A stretch of DNA of 64,000 nucleotides from G963678445 sp963678445. Its GTDB lineage: Bacteria > Hydrogenedentota > Hydrogenedentia > Hydrogenedentales > G963678445. This document shows, piece by piece, positions 17,071 through 26,099 of this stretch. The stretch's first letter is position 1. Each line of letters opens with the position of its first letter. Position numbers and translations under genes: made by a program. The notes below the pieces were generated by a model. That model made no database searches and was not told the DNA's origin. It was given only the letters and a program-made list of their open reading frames with translations. The stretch lies in assembly GCA_963678445.1 (NCBI GenBank), contig OY782877.1, forward strand, positions 3,906,001 to 3,970,000, given 5' to 3'.

Positions 17071-17670
17071 CTACTTCTTGCCCCTTTTCGCTGTAGTTTT
17101 CTTCGCCGTAGCTTTCTTCGCCGTAGCTTTCTTCGCCGTAGCTTTCTTCGCCGTAGCTTTCTTCGCCGTAGCTTTCTTTGCCGTGGCTTTCTTCGCCGTA
17201 GCTTTCTTTGCTGTAGCTTTCTTTGCTGTAGCTTTCTTTGCTGTGGCTTTCTTCGCCGTGGCTTTCTTCGCCGTGGCTTTCTTTGCTGTGGCTTTCTTCG
17301 CCGTGGCTTTCTTTGCTGTGGCTTTCTTCGCCGTAGCTTTCTTTTCCGTAGCTTTCTTTGCTGTGGCTTTCTTTGCTGTGGCTTTCTTTGCTGTGGCTTT
17401 CTTCGCCGTAGCTTTCTTTGCCGTAGCTTTCTTTGCCGTAGCTTTCTTTGCCGTAGCTTTCTTTGCCGTGGCTTTCTTTGCCGTGGCTTTCTTCGCTGTA
17501 GCTTTCTTTGCCGTGGCTTTCTTCGCTGTAGCTTTCTTTGCTGTAGCTTTTTTCGCCGTAGCTTTCTTTGCTGTGGCTTTCTTCGCCGTAGCTTTCTTCG
17601 CTGTAGCTTTCTTTGCTGTGGCTTTCTTTGCCGTGGTTTTCTTCGCCGTGGCTTTCTTTGAATTAGCCAT
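17071..17670 (-). CDS. Histone H1-like AKKAT-repeat DNA-binding protein
   Basis: 199 aa made almost entirely of the pentapeptide AKKAT (about 37 copies), with a short MANSK start and an RGKK end. Such Lys/Ala/Thr repeats resemble the C-terminal tail of eukaryotic H1 and bacterial histone-like proteins of the Hc2/BpH1 type, which bind and compact DNA without a folded core. The ATG is preceded by GGAGAA. Third codon positions vary between copies while the peptide is constant, which argues for selection on the protein. A single copy (EKKAT) deviates inside the array. Confidence 0.85.
   Translation of the reverse strand: MANSKKATAKKTTAKKATAKKATAKKATAKKATAKKATAKKATAKKATAKKATAKKATAKKATAKKATAKKATAKKATAKKATAKKATAKKATAKKATAKKATAKKATEKKATAKKATAKKATAKKATAKKATAKKATAKKATAKKATAKKATAKKATAKKATAKKATAKKATAKKATAKKATAKKATAKKTTAKRGKK
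17085..17657. repeat. 15-bp tandem coding repeat
   Basis: About 38 tandem 15-bp units encoding AKKAT, read on the minus strand. Units differ mainly by GCC/GCT and GTA/GTG exchanges at synonymous positions. Unit length is a multiple of three, so slippage keeps the frame. Confidence 0.9.
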
Positions 17671-18183
17671 CTTTTGTTCTCCTATTTAAATACCTACAAT
17701 GTAGAATATAGATCTTCGCACACGATGCGGGCATGATGGAAATTTTGTGTATGAGTTGGGAAGAGGTGTATTTCATATGCGCATCAGGCATATTCTTCGT
17801 GATTTAACTGAGGCGGGATTATGCGTTTTATCCTATTTTAGAGAAAATATTTTCAAAAAACAGCATCTTTATCACCTATCACGATATTATTTTTATCAGA
17901 CAATAAAGAAAAAAGCAAGTATTTTCTTTTTTGTTTCTTTTTCGCTAGAAACGTGTTTTGCTCTTTATTTTGTTTTCTATTGATTTTATGGTTGTATTTT
18001 GTTGCATTTTTCAATACGCTTTGATCTTGAGGCAAGGAAACGTTGGAAGGTTGAAAAAGGTTGTTTTTTTATGACATCGTTTTCCTGTCAGGCGTTCTAG
18101 AGTTATCTAGAAGCGTATCTAATATTGTTTGTATCTGCTTTTGGAACAGGGCGAATGCCTTGGTATATCAAGGAGGTGTTTTC
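17671..18183. other. AT-rich intergenic region, no gene seen
   Basis: About 510 bp of AT-rich sequence between the divergent histone-like and rhamnosidase genes. A 78-codon plus-strand frame at 17747 has no ribosome site and unlikely composition. A small palindrome CTAGAGTTATCTAG lies near 18098. Promoters for both flanking genes should lie here, but no convincing hexamer pair was found. Confidence 0.4.
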
Positions 18184-21100
18184 GTGAATAGTCTGATTTG
18201 TGCAGGGCTGCTTTTTTTTGGATTCGTGTCTGGGGGAATACCGTCAGGTACAGTCGAGGTAGGAGAGTTGACGTGTGAAACGCTAATGAATCCACTGGCT
18301 ATAGATAGATCCAATCCGCGCTTAAGCTGGATGATACAGTCGTCGCTTCGTGGCGAGAAGCAGACCGCGTATCAGATTCTTGTGGCGACCTCGCGGGAAC
18401 TTTTGGAGCGTGATGAGGGGGATTGCTGGGATACAGGCAAAGTGCTTTCGGATCAGTCTATCCAGGTGCCGTATGCAGGAGCACCCCTGGCTTCTTTCCA
18501 GAACTGTTTTTGGAAGGTGCGTGTATGGGATAAGTCAGATACGCCGTCTGCGTGGAGCGAACCAGCGTGGTGGACGATGGGGGTGTTGAAGGAGGCGGAT
18601 TGGGCTGGGGCGCAGTGGATCGGAATGCCTTTGCAGAATGAGGACTCATCTCTTCAGAAACTCTTTAAAACTGCACATTGGATTTGGGTGGATGAGAAGG
18701 AGATGGGACTGGGTGTCGCCTGCTTTAGCAAAGAGTTTACCTGTTCCGTTTCGATAGCCTCAGCGACATGTTGGTTAGCAGCGGATAATATTGCAAAGCT
18801 GTATGTGAATGGACAGTGGGTGGGGGATTGGAACCGGTTTGATCATGCATGCTCGTATGACATTGCGCCTTATTTGCGGGTAGGAGAAAACCAAATCGGT
18901 TTTGCTGTAGAGAATTTAGGGGAGGGTCCTAATCCGGCCGGCTTGCTGGCTATGGTGCATGGCGTGGATCAGGAAGGGAAGCGTTTTTCGATTGTGACGG
19001 ATGATTCATGGCAGGGAAGTCGTGAGCCAGTCGTGGACTGGAAAATGATCGATGGCGTTCCAGACAGCTGGGGCAAAGCGAAAGAGGTGGGCAGGTACGG
19101 TGCGAAACCGTGGAAGAAAGTGAAGTTTCCAGAGGAGCGGGTGTTGTCTGCACGTATGCTGCGTCGTGAGTTTAAGGTGGAGGGTGTGGTACGACGCGCT
19201 TCTGTGTATTTCAGCGGACTGGGCCTGTCGGAGTTGTATCTGAACGGGGAGAAGCTGGGCGATGCGGTGCTTTCGCCGGGATGTACGGAATATGACAAAA
19301 AAGTTTTCTATGTCAGCTATGAAGTAGGGGACAGGCTGATAAACGGTGAAAATGCACTGGGTATTTGGTTGGGCAATGGGCGTTATTATGCACCGCGCCT
19401 GAATGAACCGACGAAGACACGTACGTATGGATACCCGAAGGCGATAGCGTTGTTGCGCCTTGAGATGGCGGATGGCAGCGTGCGTACCGTAGTGACGGAT
19501 ACGCAGTGGAAAGGTACGACAAAGGGCCCCATTCGTGCAAATAATGAATATGATGGCGAAATCTATGATGCGCGTATGGAGATGCCGGGATGGGCAAAAG
19601 CGGGCTTTGCCGATAGTGCGTGGAAAGACATAGAACAAGTGGAGGCTCCCGGGGGCGCATTAGTAGCGGAGCGGATCAATCCCATCCGTGTTATAGAGAC
19701 ACTCAAGCCGGTGGGCATCACCCAGCCACGTCCCGGGGTGTATGTGTATGATATGGGACAGAATATGGTGGGGTGGTGTCGTTTGCACGTGCAGGGACCG
19801 CGGGGCACGAACGTGAAAATGCGTTTTGCGGAGACGGTGTTGGAGGATGGCTCGATCTATTTGGCTAATATTCGCGGGGCAAAGGTGACGGATGTCTATA
19901 CGCTCAAAGGGGAAGGCGTCGAGGTCTACGAACCGCGCTTTACGTACCATGGTTTTCGTTATGTTGAGTTGAGTGGCTTCCCTGGAGAACCCACGCTGGA
20001 TACCCTAACGGGCTGTGTAGTGCACGATGCGCTGCCTCGGTCGGGTTCGTTCACTTGCTCTAACAAATTGCTCAACCAAATCTATCAAAATGTGTACTGG
20101 GGCACCCGAGGCAACTATCGTAGCATGCCGACGGATTGTCCGCAGCGGGATGAACGGCAGGGATGGCTTGGCGATCGTTCCGAGGAGTCGCGTGGAGAAG
20201 CCTACCTCTTCGATATCGCCGCACTGTACAGCAAGTGGGTGGGGGATATGGACGACGCACAAAAGGAAAATGGTAGTGTCCCGGACGTCTGCCCCTCCTA
20301 TTGGCCCCTCTACAACGACAATGTTACATGGCCCAGCAGCTTTGTAATTATTCCCAACATGCTTTATTCCCAGTATGCGGATCTCGATACAATCGCGATG
20401 CACTATGACGGTATGAAACAATGGATCGTGTACATGCTTCACTACAAGAAAGACGGGATCATGCCACGCGATAGCTATGGCGATTGGTGTGTGCCGCCAG
20501 AGCAGCAGGAGTTAATTCATTCGAAAGATCCCGCCCGTAAGACCCCAGGCGACTTTCTTGGGACGGCCTATTTTTGTCACGATCTCCGGCTTATGGCGCA
20601 GTATGCTCAATTGCTGGGGCGTGCCGAAGATGCGGCGGAGTTTAGCCAGTGGGCGGATGAAATGACTGAAGCGTTTACTACGAAGTTTTTTAATGCCGAC
20701 GAGGTTAAGTATGTTAATGGAACGCAAACCTCGTGTGTATTGCCGTTGGCTTTTGGTTTGGTTCCCGAACAGTACCGTGAGAAACTTTTCGCACGTCTGG
20801 TCGATAAAATCGAACGGGAAACGCAAGGGCATATCGGCACGGGCCTGATCGGGGGACAGCAGCTCATGCGTGTTTTATCCGATAATGGTCGGGCGGATCT
20901 GGCCTATGCCATGGCCACGAAGACAGCGTATCCGAGCTGGGGCTATATGATCGAACATGACGCCACAACTATCTGGGAGTTGTGGAACGGCAATACGGCA
21001 GATCCCGCGATGAACTCTCATAACCATGTAATGCTTGTAGGCGATCTGAACCTGTGGTTTCATGAGTATCTTGCCGGTATCCGACCAGCACAGCCCGGGT

Positions 21101-21438
21101 TCAAAGAAATACGAATGCAGCCCTATCCCGTAGGCGATCTGAGTTATGCACGCGCCACGCGTCGCAGCCTATACGGTACGATATTTAGCGACTGGCGCAT
21201 TGAGGCGGATGCCTTCCATTGGCGCGTGACGTTGCCCGCAAATACAACGGCGAAGTTGTATATCCCCGCAGTTTCGGTAGATGCGATCACGGAAGGTGGC
21301 CAGCCGGTTGCGGATGTGGACGCTCTTCGATTTGTAGGGATGGAAAAGAACTGGGCGGTCTTTGAAGCTGATGCAGGACAATATCAATTCATATCAAAGG
21401 AATTTGTACGTCCGGGCCAAGGAGGGCTGCAAAAGTAG
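18184..21438 (+). CDS. Alpha-L-rhamnosidase, GH78
   Basis: 1084 aa from GTG 18184, which has an ideal AAGGAGGTG site; the open frame extends upstream but without a signal sequence. An export signal (residues 1 to about 20) is followed by an Ig-like N-terminal domain (NPLAIDRSNPRLSW, AYQILVATS). Two jelly-roll rhamnosidase N domains follow, then the (alpha/alpha)6 catalytic domain with TDCPQRDERQGWLGD near residue 648, and a C-terminal beta domain after NSHNHVMLVGDLNLWF. It cleaves terminal alpha-L-rhamnose from plant glycosides or polysaccharides such as rhamnogalacturonan, probably in the periplasm or outside. It stands alone with its own terminator. Family assignment is firm; substrate is not. 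Confidence 0.93.
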   Translation: MNSLICAGLLFFGFVSGGIPSGTVEVGELTCETLMNPLAIDRSNPRLSWMIQSSLRGEKQTAYQILVATSRELLERDEGDCWDTGKVLSDQSIQVPYAGAPLASFQNCFWKVRVWDKSDTPSAWSEPAWWTMGVLKEADWAGAQWIGMPLQNEDSSLQKLFKTAHWIWVDEKEMGLGVACFSKEFTCSVSIASATCWLAADNIAKLYVNGQWVGDWNRFDHACSYDIAPYLRVGENQIGFAVENLGEGPNPAGLLAMVHGVDQEGKRFSIVTDDSWQGSREPVVDWKMIDGVPDSWGKAKEVGRYGAKPWKKVKFPEERVLSARMLRREFKVEGVVRRASVYFSGLGLSELYLNGEKLGDAVLSPGCTEYDKKVFYVSYEVGDRLINGENALGIWLGNGRYYAPRLNEPTKTRTYGYPKAIALLRLEMADGSVRTVVTDTQWKGTTKGPIRANNEYDGEIYDARMEMPGWAKAGFADSAWKDIEQVEAPGGALVAERINPIRVIETLKPVGITQPRPGVYVYDMGQNMVGWCRLHVQGPRGTNVKMRFAETVLEDGSIYLANIRGAKVTDVYTLKGEGVEVYEPRFTYHGFRYVELSGFPGEPTLDTLTGCVVHDALPRSGSFTCSNKLLNQIYQNVYWGTRGNYRSMPTDCPQRDERQGWLGDRSEESRGEAYLFDIAALYSKWVGDMDDAQKENGSVPDVCPSYWPLYNDNVTWPSSFVIIPNMLYSQYADLDTIAMHYDGMKQWIVYMLHYKKDGIMPRDSYGDWCVPPEQQELIHSKDPARKTPGDFLGTAYFCHDLRLMAQYAQLLGRAEDAAEFSQWADEMTEAFTTKFFNADEVKYVNGTQTSCVLPLAFGLVPEQYREKLFARLVDKIERETQGHIGTGLIGGQQLMRVLSDNGRADLAYAMATKTAYPSWGYMIEHDATTIWELWNGNTADPAMNSHNHVMLVGDLNLWFHEYLAGIRPAQPGFKEIRMQPYPVGDLSYARATRRSLYGTIFSDWRIEADAFHWRVTLPANTTAKLYIPAVSVDAITEGGQPVADVDALRFVGMEKNWAVFEADAGQYQFISKEFVRPGQGGLQK

Positions 21439-21462
21439 AAGTCTCCTCCATCTACAAATGCA

Positions 21463-21494
21463 GGGTCACACCTTTTGGGTGTGGCCCTTTTTTG
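21463..21494 (+). terminator. Intrinsic terminator of the rhamnosidase gene
   Basis: GGGTCACACC, short loop, GGTGTGGCCC stem (one G-T pair), followed by TTTTTTG. Confidence 0.88.
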
Positions 21495-22469
21495 TTACCG
21501 TACTGGTTTTTTCTCTTCGCGGATGTTGTATATAGTTTTCCCCTGGCTTTCGAAATAGGTGCGGATGTTGATCTCGCCGAGCAGGCCTATCGAAAGAAGC
21601 TGGAGCCCACCAAGCATAAGGAAAATACAAATGTACATCCAAGGGCTGGCTGTGACGTCCTGATGGGGCGGAAAAACTTTTTGTACAAGGCTGAACAAGC
21701 CGGAGCCAACGCCGAGTGCCATCATGATGATGCCGAATTTGCCGAAGACCTGCATGGGGCGGGTGGCGTAGGAGAGAAGAAACTTGACGGTGAGCAGGTC
21801 GAGTACAACGCGCAGGGTGCGGCTGATGCCATACTTGGAAGTGCCGAATTGACGTTCACGATGGTTGACGGGGAGTTCGGTAATGGTTGCCCCCGACCAA
21901 CTGGCGAGTGCAGGCAGGAATCGGTGCATTTCACCGTAGAAACGCATCTGTTGCACCACGTCGCGATGATAGGCTTTGAGCGTGCAGCCGTAATCATGCA
22001 GATGAACCCCGGTAATGGTAGAGATAAGCTGGTTGGCAAGTATCGACGGTAAACGGCGCGAGAGAAACTTGTCTTTGCGATCCGCACGCCAACCACTAAC
22101 CACATCATACCCCTCATCCATTTTTTCGATCATACGCCCAATATCATTGGGGTCATTTTGCAAGTCCGCGTCGATGGGAAAAATAATGTCGCCCTGTGCT
22201 GCATGAAAACCGGCTGCCATCGCCGCGGTTTGTCCAAAATTGCGCCGTAGTTTAATCAAATGTACATGTTGCGCGTCCTCTTCATAAAGGCGTTGCGCCT
22301 GCGCATAGGATTGGTCGGTGCTACCGTCGTCGACAAAGATGATCTCATACCCCGCCAAAGGTAAAGCGGAAAGGGCCTGGGTGATTTGCTGATGTAGCAG
22401 CGGTAGCGATTCCTCTTCGTTGTACACGGGAACGACGATGGAAATAAAATGCGTATCTTCTTTTATCAC
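21495..22469 (-). CDS. GT2 glycosyltransferase with two C-terminal membrane helices
   Basis: 324 aa. The GT-A domain carries SIVVPVYNEEESLP, FVDDGSTD, LRRNFGQTAAM and the metal motif DADLQNDP. Two transmembrane helices at about 230-260 and 270-300 follow. This is the DPM1/GtrB/ArnC-like group that transfers a sugar from a nucleotide donor to polyprenyl phosphate at the inner membrane. I prefer GTG 22469, 10 nt after AGGAG; the TTG at 22478 is too close to the same site. There is no partner flippase or acceptor gene nearby. Confidence 0.9.
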   Translation of the reverse strand: MIKEDTHFISIVVPVYNEEESLPLLHQQITQALSALPLAGYEIIFVDDGSTDQSYAQAQRLYEEDAQHVHLIKLRRNFGQTAAMAAGFHAAQGDIIFPIDADLQNDPNDIGRMIEKMDEGYDVVSGWRADRKDKFLSRRLPSILANQLISTITGVHLHDYGCTLKAYHRDVVQQMRFYGEMHRFLPALASWSGATITELPVNHRERQFGTSKYGISRTLRVVLDLLTVKFLLSYATRPMQVFGKFGIIMMALGVGSGLFSLVQKVFPPHQDVTASPWMYICIFLMLGGLQLLSIGLLGEINIRTYFESQGKTIYNIREEKKPVR

Positions 22470-22593
22470 GGGGAGCAAACTCCTGCCTGTCCTGAGCTAC
22501 GGCGGACCAGGGCTTGATGTGTGGTGTTTTTCGATTTTTGCGCAAAAATTGCATTAAGGGCGCGGTCTGGGCACATTTTGAGATAAGCATAGC

Positions 22594-22696
22594 TAAAGCG
22601 CTCCAGCGACCGCAACCAAGAGGTATGGTCCTTACCGTCCCTGACCACAGCAAAAAGGTCGTTTTTTATGAAAACTCTTGGAATTTTAATCACTAA
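22594..22696 (+). repeat. Dispersed repeat, plus orientation
   Basis: TAAAGCGCTCCAGCGACCGC, GAGGTATGGTCCTTACCG, TCCCTGACCACAGC, TTTTTTATGAAAACTC, ending TTTTAATCACTAAG. One base change weakens the first stem. Confidence 0.85.
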
Positions 22697-22721
22697 GGAG
22701 CTTCTAAGGAGTCCTTGTGCC

Positions 22722-22955
22722 ATGCGCCGTCCGACATGCCTTGGGTACCCAATTGGAAGGCTTTACCACTTTTTTCTGAATCGGCAACGTCTGGAATATG
22801 CTGCCCAACGCCTCTGCGTTGAGCCGGACACCTCTATTACGGATATTGCCTTGCGATGTGCTTTTCAATCAAGCCAATACTTTTCTACCCAGTTCAAGAA
22901 GCACCAGAGGTGCCCCCCCAAGGTTTACCGGGAAACAGGTTCTGAAAAGGTTTGA
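22722..22955 (+). pseudogene. Truncated AraC-type HTH regulator remnant
   Basis: The frame encodes 77 aa whose last 60 residues match the second helix-turn-helix and recognition helix of AraC regulators: RQRLEYAAQRL, TSITDIALRCAFQSSQYFST and FKKHQRCPPKVYRE. The first HTH and the whole ligand domain are missing. It begins 25 bp after a dispersed repeat, suggesting that rearrangement at the repeat cut the gene. An AAGGAG site precedes ATG 22722, so a small protein could still be made, but it is most likely a relic. The rest of 22956-23147 holds nothing I can support. Confidence 0.6.
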
Positions 22956-23147
22956 AGCAGCGGCGCATTCACGTTACAATTCAAAAAGGATGCAAATTGC
23001 CATCCAAGTGCAAGCCAATGTCTTGTTCACAAACCTTTTGTTTGTCGATATGCCGAATAGCATTCAATACGGTTGCATCCTGTCCTCCGAATCAATAACG
23101 CGGGGGAGATACTGACAACAGGGATGCGCCACAACAGGAAAAGTGGA

Positions 23148-25190
23148 ATGGATAAACAAATTAATACGCCTTTGGGTCGGGGACTCCGTTTTTTAACGAA
23201 TCTACAGTCTATAGGGACGGCGATGCTGTTACTCTTGCTATGTCTCGGGCTATCTTCCTGCAAAAAACCGGTAGGTCAGCTTAGCGCGCCAGAATTGCTT
23301 GAGGTGGACACGACCCAGGTCGTGATAGCCTGGCATTCGGAGTTAGAAAATGTAGGCCGTGTCATGTGTCGACCTGCCTCAGGGGGACGTCCTACTTTAG
23401 GCGAAGACGAGTTTGGCCCTTCAAACACACATGAGGTGGTGGTGCGTGGTTTGAAGCCGGGGACGCGATACACCTATGCCCGTTCGGGACTGAAAGAACA
23501 GTTTTCATTCCGCACAGCGCCGCAAGGGATGACGCCATTTTCGTTTTTACTGACAGCGGGCGATGTTTCCGATTCCATGGAGGGGTGGCTAGTTTCAGAA
23601 AATCCCGATTTCATATTCTCGCTAACACAACCTGTCCAGGAAAAGCAGGATACCTTCGCCGCAGTACGTTCCGCCTTGTCCGTCTACGGTCCCGATGGAA
23701 TCAGCGCCCCCTTCCTGGCAGAACAGGAATCGCAATCTGCAGCATCCCAGCCTTGGTACCTGGATTGGGGTGGTTTGCGGCTGATTGTGTTGGGAAAAGG
23801 GCAAAAAACGTTCCAATTTGTAGCTTCTGAGGCCGTACATACCCACGGCGTAGTTCTTTTTGTCGATCAAGCGGGCGCGGAGCCCGCTCTTATAGAGCAG
23901 GTGCATGCCGCTTTAACAGCGCATAATACCGCACATCCTTCTACCCCCGCCGCCTTTGTCCTCTTATGTGGCGCATCCGGGGAGGTAACACTGCGCGATG
24001 GCATTCGCTATTGTCCGCTTCCCCTATCCGCAAAGAAACAAGGATTTCGTGTAGATGTGAGTGTAGAGTTGATTCGTGCAACCTCCCTGTTAGGAGAGGC
24101 GCAGTTGGTTTTGCGCGAGCCGCCCCTACGAGAAAAACGCACATGCGCCGAATGTAAGCGCTTAGCCGAGCAGGGGGCGTATGAGGAAAGTGTACAAGCG
24201 TACAAAGACTTCATCGCAGCCAACGCAGGACATTATCAGATTGATGACGCCTATTTTGCCATTGCGGAGCTGCTGGATGAACGCTTGTTCCGGTATAAGG
24301 AAGCGTTGACATGGTACCGCAAGCTGGAAAATGAGTATCCGACGGGCTCCTTGACCCCTTTGGCGCGTCAGCGGATGAAATATCTAAAGGCCTATGGCGA
24401 TTACGACTTTGCGCCGTTAGCACAATTTGAACGGATTAGACGTGTCTCCCTGGCGCGTACCGAGGAAGCTTCGCCAGAACGCGAAGCATTGTTAAATCAG
24501 GTGCGTACTTTGGTTGAGCAGTATCCCGACGCTGCCTTGGCCTCGATCATGTTATATTGGCTGGCCAATCAATATAGAAATACCCAACCCGATCGTGCGG
24601 TGTCGATTTATCAGGAATTGGCGAAGACCTATGCCGGTAAACTATACGCCGACGAAGCCCTGTTGGAGATCGGGCAGACCTACTATGGGGCTCGACGGTA
24701 TCACGAAGGCCGTAGCGCCTTTGAAATCGCATTGGAGAAACTGCCAAAACGGCGTGTTGAGATTACGGCACAGATTTGGCGCTGCAATCGAAATATCCGT
24801 CGCGGTCATTTGCGTTGGTTGTCCCTGGCGATATTCGTCGTAGTATTGATACTGGCAGTGCTTGTGAAACCCTTTGGACTACGCTTGGGGCGTATCGGAT
24901 ATGCCCTGACAGGCGGTGTTTTAATGGCGGTGGCTACAGCCGGTGGTGCGTGGTTTATTCACGAACAGTTTAATTCCATGCAGGAAATGGCACGGCTTAT
25001 CGGTGGCTTTTCTGCTGCTGCGGCCTGTGGCTACCTGCTTTCAGCCACATTGGCCAGCAAAGTTTCTGGCAAGCATGGGGTGCTACGCTTCCTCCTGGCA
25101 ACCCTTCTGGGGTTAGTACTGGCGGTGGCGGGCTTCTATCTGACGTTATACTATGTCAATGAACATTACCTCGTAGCAGTCTTCCTGTAA
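23148..25190 (+). CDS. Lipoprotein with fibronectin-like, degenerate phosphoesterase-like and TPR domains plus membrane helices
   Basis: 680 aa from ATG 23148 (AGGA 8 bp upstream). Lipobox LSSC (Cys38). Residues about 45-125 form an Fn3-like domain like the purple-acid-phosphatase N-domain (TTQVVIAWHSELENVGRV, LKPGTRYTY). The next roughly 200 residues align by order with the metallophosphoesterase domain of the protein at 26100 (TAGDVSDS, PDFIFSLTQ, YLDWGGLRLIVLG). The Asp/Asn/His metal ligands of GDMVDDG and GDND are gone, so it is probably catalytically dead. TPR-like repeats fill about 355-560. About four transmembrane helices end the protein. It is the first gene of the block containing the GYNPNSSSMGS peptides. 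Confidence 0.75.
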   Translation: MDKQINTPLGRGLRFLTNLQSIGTAMLLLLLCLGLSSCKKPVGQLSAPELLEVDTTQVVIAWHSELENVGRVMCRPASGGRPTLGEDEFGPSNTHEVVVRGLKPGTRYTYARSGLKEQFSFRTAPQGMTPFSFLLTAGDVSDSMEGWLVSENPDFIFSLTQPVQEKQDTFAAVRSALSVYGPDGISAPFLAEQESQSAASQPWYLDWGGLRLIVLGKGQKTFQFVASEAVHTHGVVLFVDQAGAEPALIEQVHAALTAHNTAHPSTPAAFVLLCGASGEVTLRDGIRYCPLPLSAKKQGFRVDVSVELIRATSLLGEAQLVLREPPLREKRTCAECKRLAEQGAYEESVQAYKDFIAANAGHYQIDDAYFAIAELLDERLFRYKEALTWYRKLENEYPTGSLTPLARQRMKYLKAYGDYDFAPLAQFERIRRVSLARTEEASPEREALLNQVRTLVEQYPDAALASIMLYWLANQYRNTQPDRAVSIYQELAKTYAGKLYADEALLEIGQTYYGARRYHEGRSAFEIALEKLPKRRVEITAQIWRCNRNIRRGHLRWLSLAIFVVVLILAVLVKPFGLRLGRIGYALTGGVLMAVATAGGAWFIHEQFNSMQEMARLIGGFSAAAACGYLLSATLASKVSGKHGVLRFLLATLLGLVLAVAGFYLTLYYVNEHYLVAVFL

Positions 25191-25255
25191 ACCATACAGC
25201 AAGTAAATAAGGGAACTGCGATATAGGGCAGTCTCCATAGAGTAAGGGTGAATAT

Positions 25256-25480
25256 ATGCAGAAAACGATACAAACAACGGGACAAGTGTTGAAGGTGAAA
25301 GAGGGGTACAACCCCAATTCGAGTTCGATGGGAAGCACGATCCCGATTTTCCTGGCATGTCTTTCAGGAGCAGGGGCGGCGGTGGTTATAGGTTTACATA
25401 CCCTGGAGGCGATGCGGGAAAGAATGCTGGCGAAACAGGAAGATTTGACGCCGCATGCCTGTGAGAAACAGGATGTGTAG
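25256..25480 (+). CDS. Small membrane peptide with GYNPNSSSMGS core (copy 1)
   Basis: 74 aa; ATG with an AAGGGTG site 7 bp upstream. A basic N-terminal stretch (TGQVLKVKE) leads into GYNPNSSSMGS at residues 17-27. One hydrophobic helix (about 28-47) and a charged C-terminal tail follow. The 11-residue core is identical to that of the peptide at 28595, although six of the eleven codons differ. The flanking pattern TG-x-(V/I)-L-(K/R)-V-K is also shared. It lies between two envelope proteins, and its end overlaps the thioredoxin-like gene. I do not recognise the family. It may be a precursor peptide for the radical SAM enzyme at 30276 or a small membrane subunit. Confidence 0.75.
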   Translation: MQKTIQTTGQVLKVKEGYNPNSSSMGSTIPIFLACLSGAGAAVVIGLHTLEAMRERMLAKQEDLTPHACEKQDV

Positions 25481-25982
25481 GAAATTACAGCTTCTTTTCT
25501 TGTGTTTATGGCTAACGGGGTGTGCTAAGGTTGCGGAGGGGCCAGTGGAGGTGGGACGGCATGCCCCGGATTTTCGTTTGGAGACCCTGGAGCAAGGGCG
25601 TTTCTATCTGAATGCCCAGCAGGGGCGAGTGGTGGTACTTTCCTTCTGGGCCACATGGTGTGTGTCGTGTCGACGGGAGCTGCAGGAGTTAGAGAGCTTG
25701 GCGAAGGCATTCTCCGATAGGCCAGTAACCTTGGCAACGGTTTTACAAGATCCCGAAAACCGGGATGCTGCGTATGCATTGACCGAACAATTATCGCTGC
25801 CCGTATTGTTAGATACGCAAGCCAAAGTGACGCAGCGCTATGGCGTGACCGATCTTCCCTGTACCGTAATCATCGATCCCCAGGGGCGAATTTGTTTATA
25901 CCGTGTTGGGTATGATGCGACCTATGCACACCAAGTCCAGGGTGTGATAGAATCTCTATTGCTACGAAGGGATGAGAACTAA
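25455..25982 (+). CDS. TlpA-like thioredoxin-fold lipoprotein
   Basis: 175 aa. Signal peptide with lipobox LTGC (Cys23). The thioredoxin fold of the TlpA/ResA type has FWATWCVSCRRE with the active CVSC at 69-72 and a cis-Pro loop DLPCT. It should be membrane-anchored and periplasmic, acting as a thiol-disulphide reductase. An alternative ATG at 25473 would give a shorter signal. It overlaps the preceding peptide gene by 26 bp. The stop codon TAA is the first three bases of a dispersed repeat. A likely electron donor is the DsbD-like domain of the next gene. Confidence 0.88.
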   Translation: MPVRNRMCRKLQLLFLCLWLTGCAKVAEGPVEVGRHAPDFRLETLEQGRFYLNAQQGRVVVLSFWATWCVSCRRELQELESLAKAFSDRPVTLATVLQDPENRDAAYALTEQLSLPVLLDTQAKVTQRYGVTDLPCTVIIDPQGRICLYRVGYDATYAHQVQGVIESLLLRRDEN

Positions 25983-26098
25983 AGCGGCCCAGCGACCGCA
26001 AGGTGGCCAGCGCCACACCCAGGAAATATGGTTCTTACCATCCCTGACCGCAACAAAAAATTCGTTTTTATGACAACTTTTGAAGTGTTAGGCATTAA
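25980..26098 (+). repeat. Dispersed repeat, plus orientation, long subtype
   Basis: TAAAGCGGCCCAGCGACCGC, an extra GGTGGCCAGCGCCACACC hairpin, AAATATGGTTCTTACC, TCCCTGACCGCAAC, TTTTTATGACAACTTTTG. It supplies the TAA of the thioredoxin gene. The same subtype occurs at 49903. Confidence 0.85.
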
Positions 26099-26099
26099 T

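Noticed and set aside
17060..17689. Plus-strand frame of FFAVA repeats, 209 codons
   Set aside because: Antisense of the AKKAT gene, which has a ribosome site and a sensible product.
17747..17983. 78-codon plus-strand frame in the AT-rich gap
   Set aside because: Low-complexity Phe/Lys composition caused by AT-rich DNA; no ribosome site.
22434..22478. TTG 22478 as start of the GT2 gene
   Set aside because: Only two bases from the AGGAG site; the GTG at 22469 is spaced correctly.
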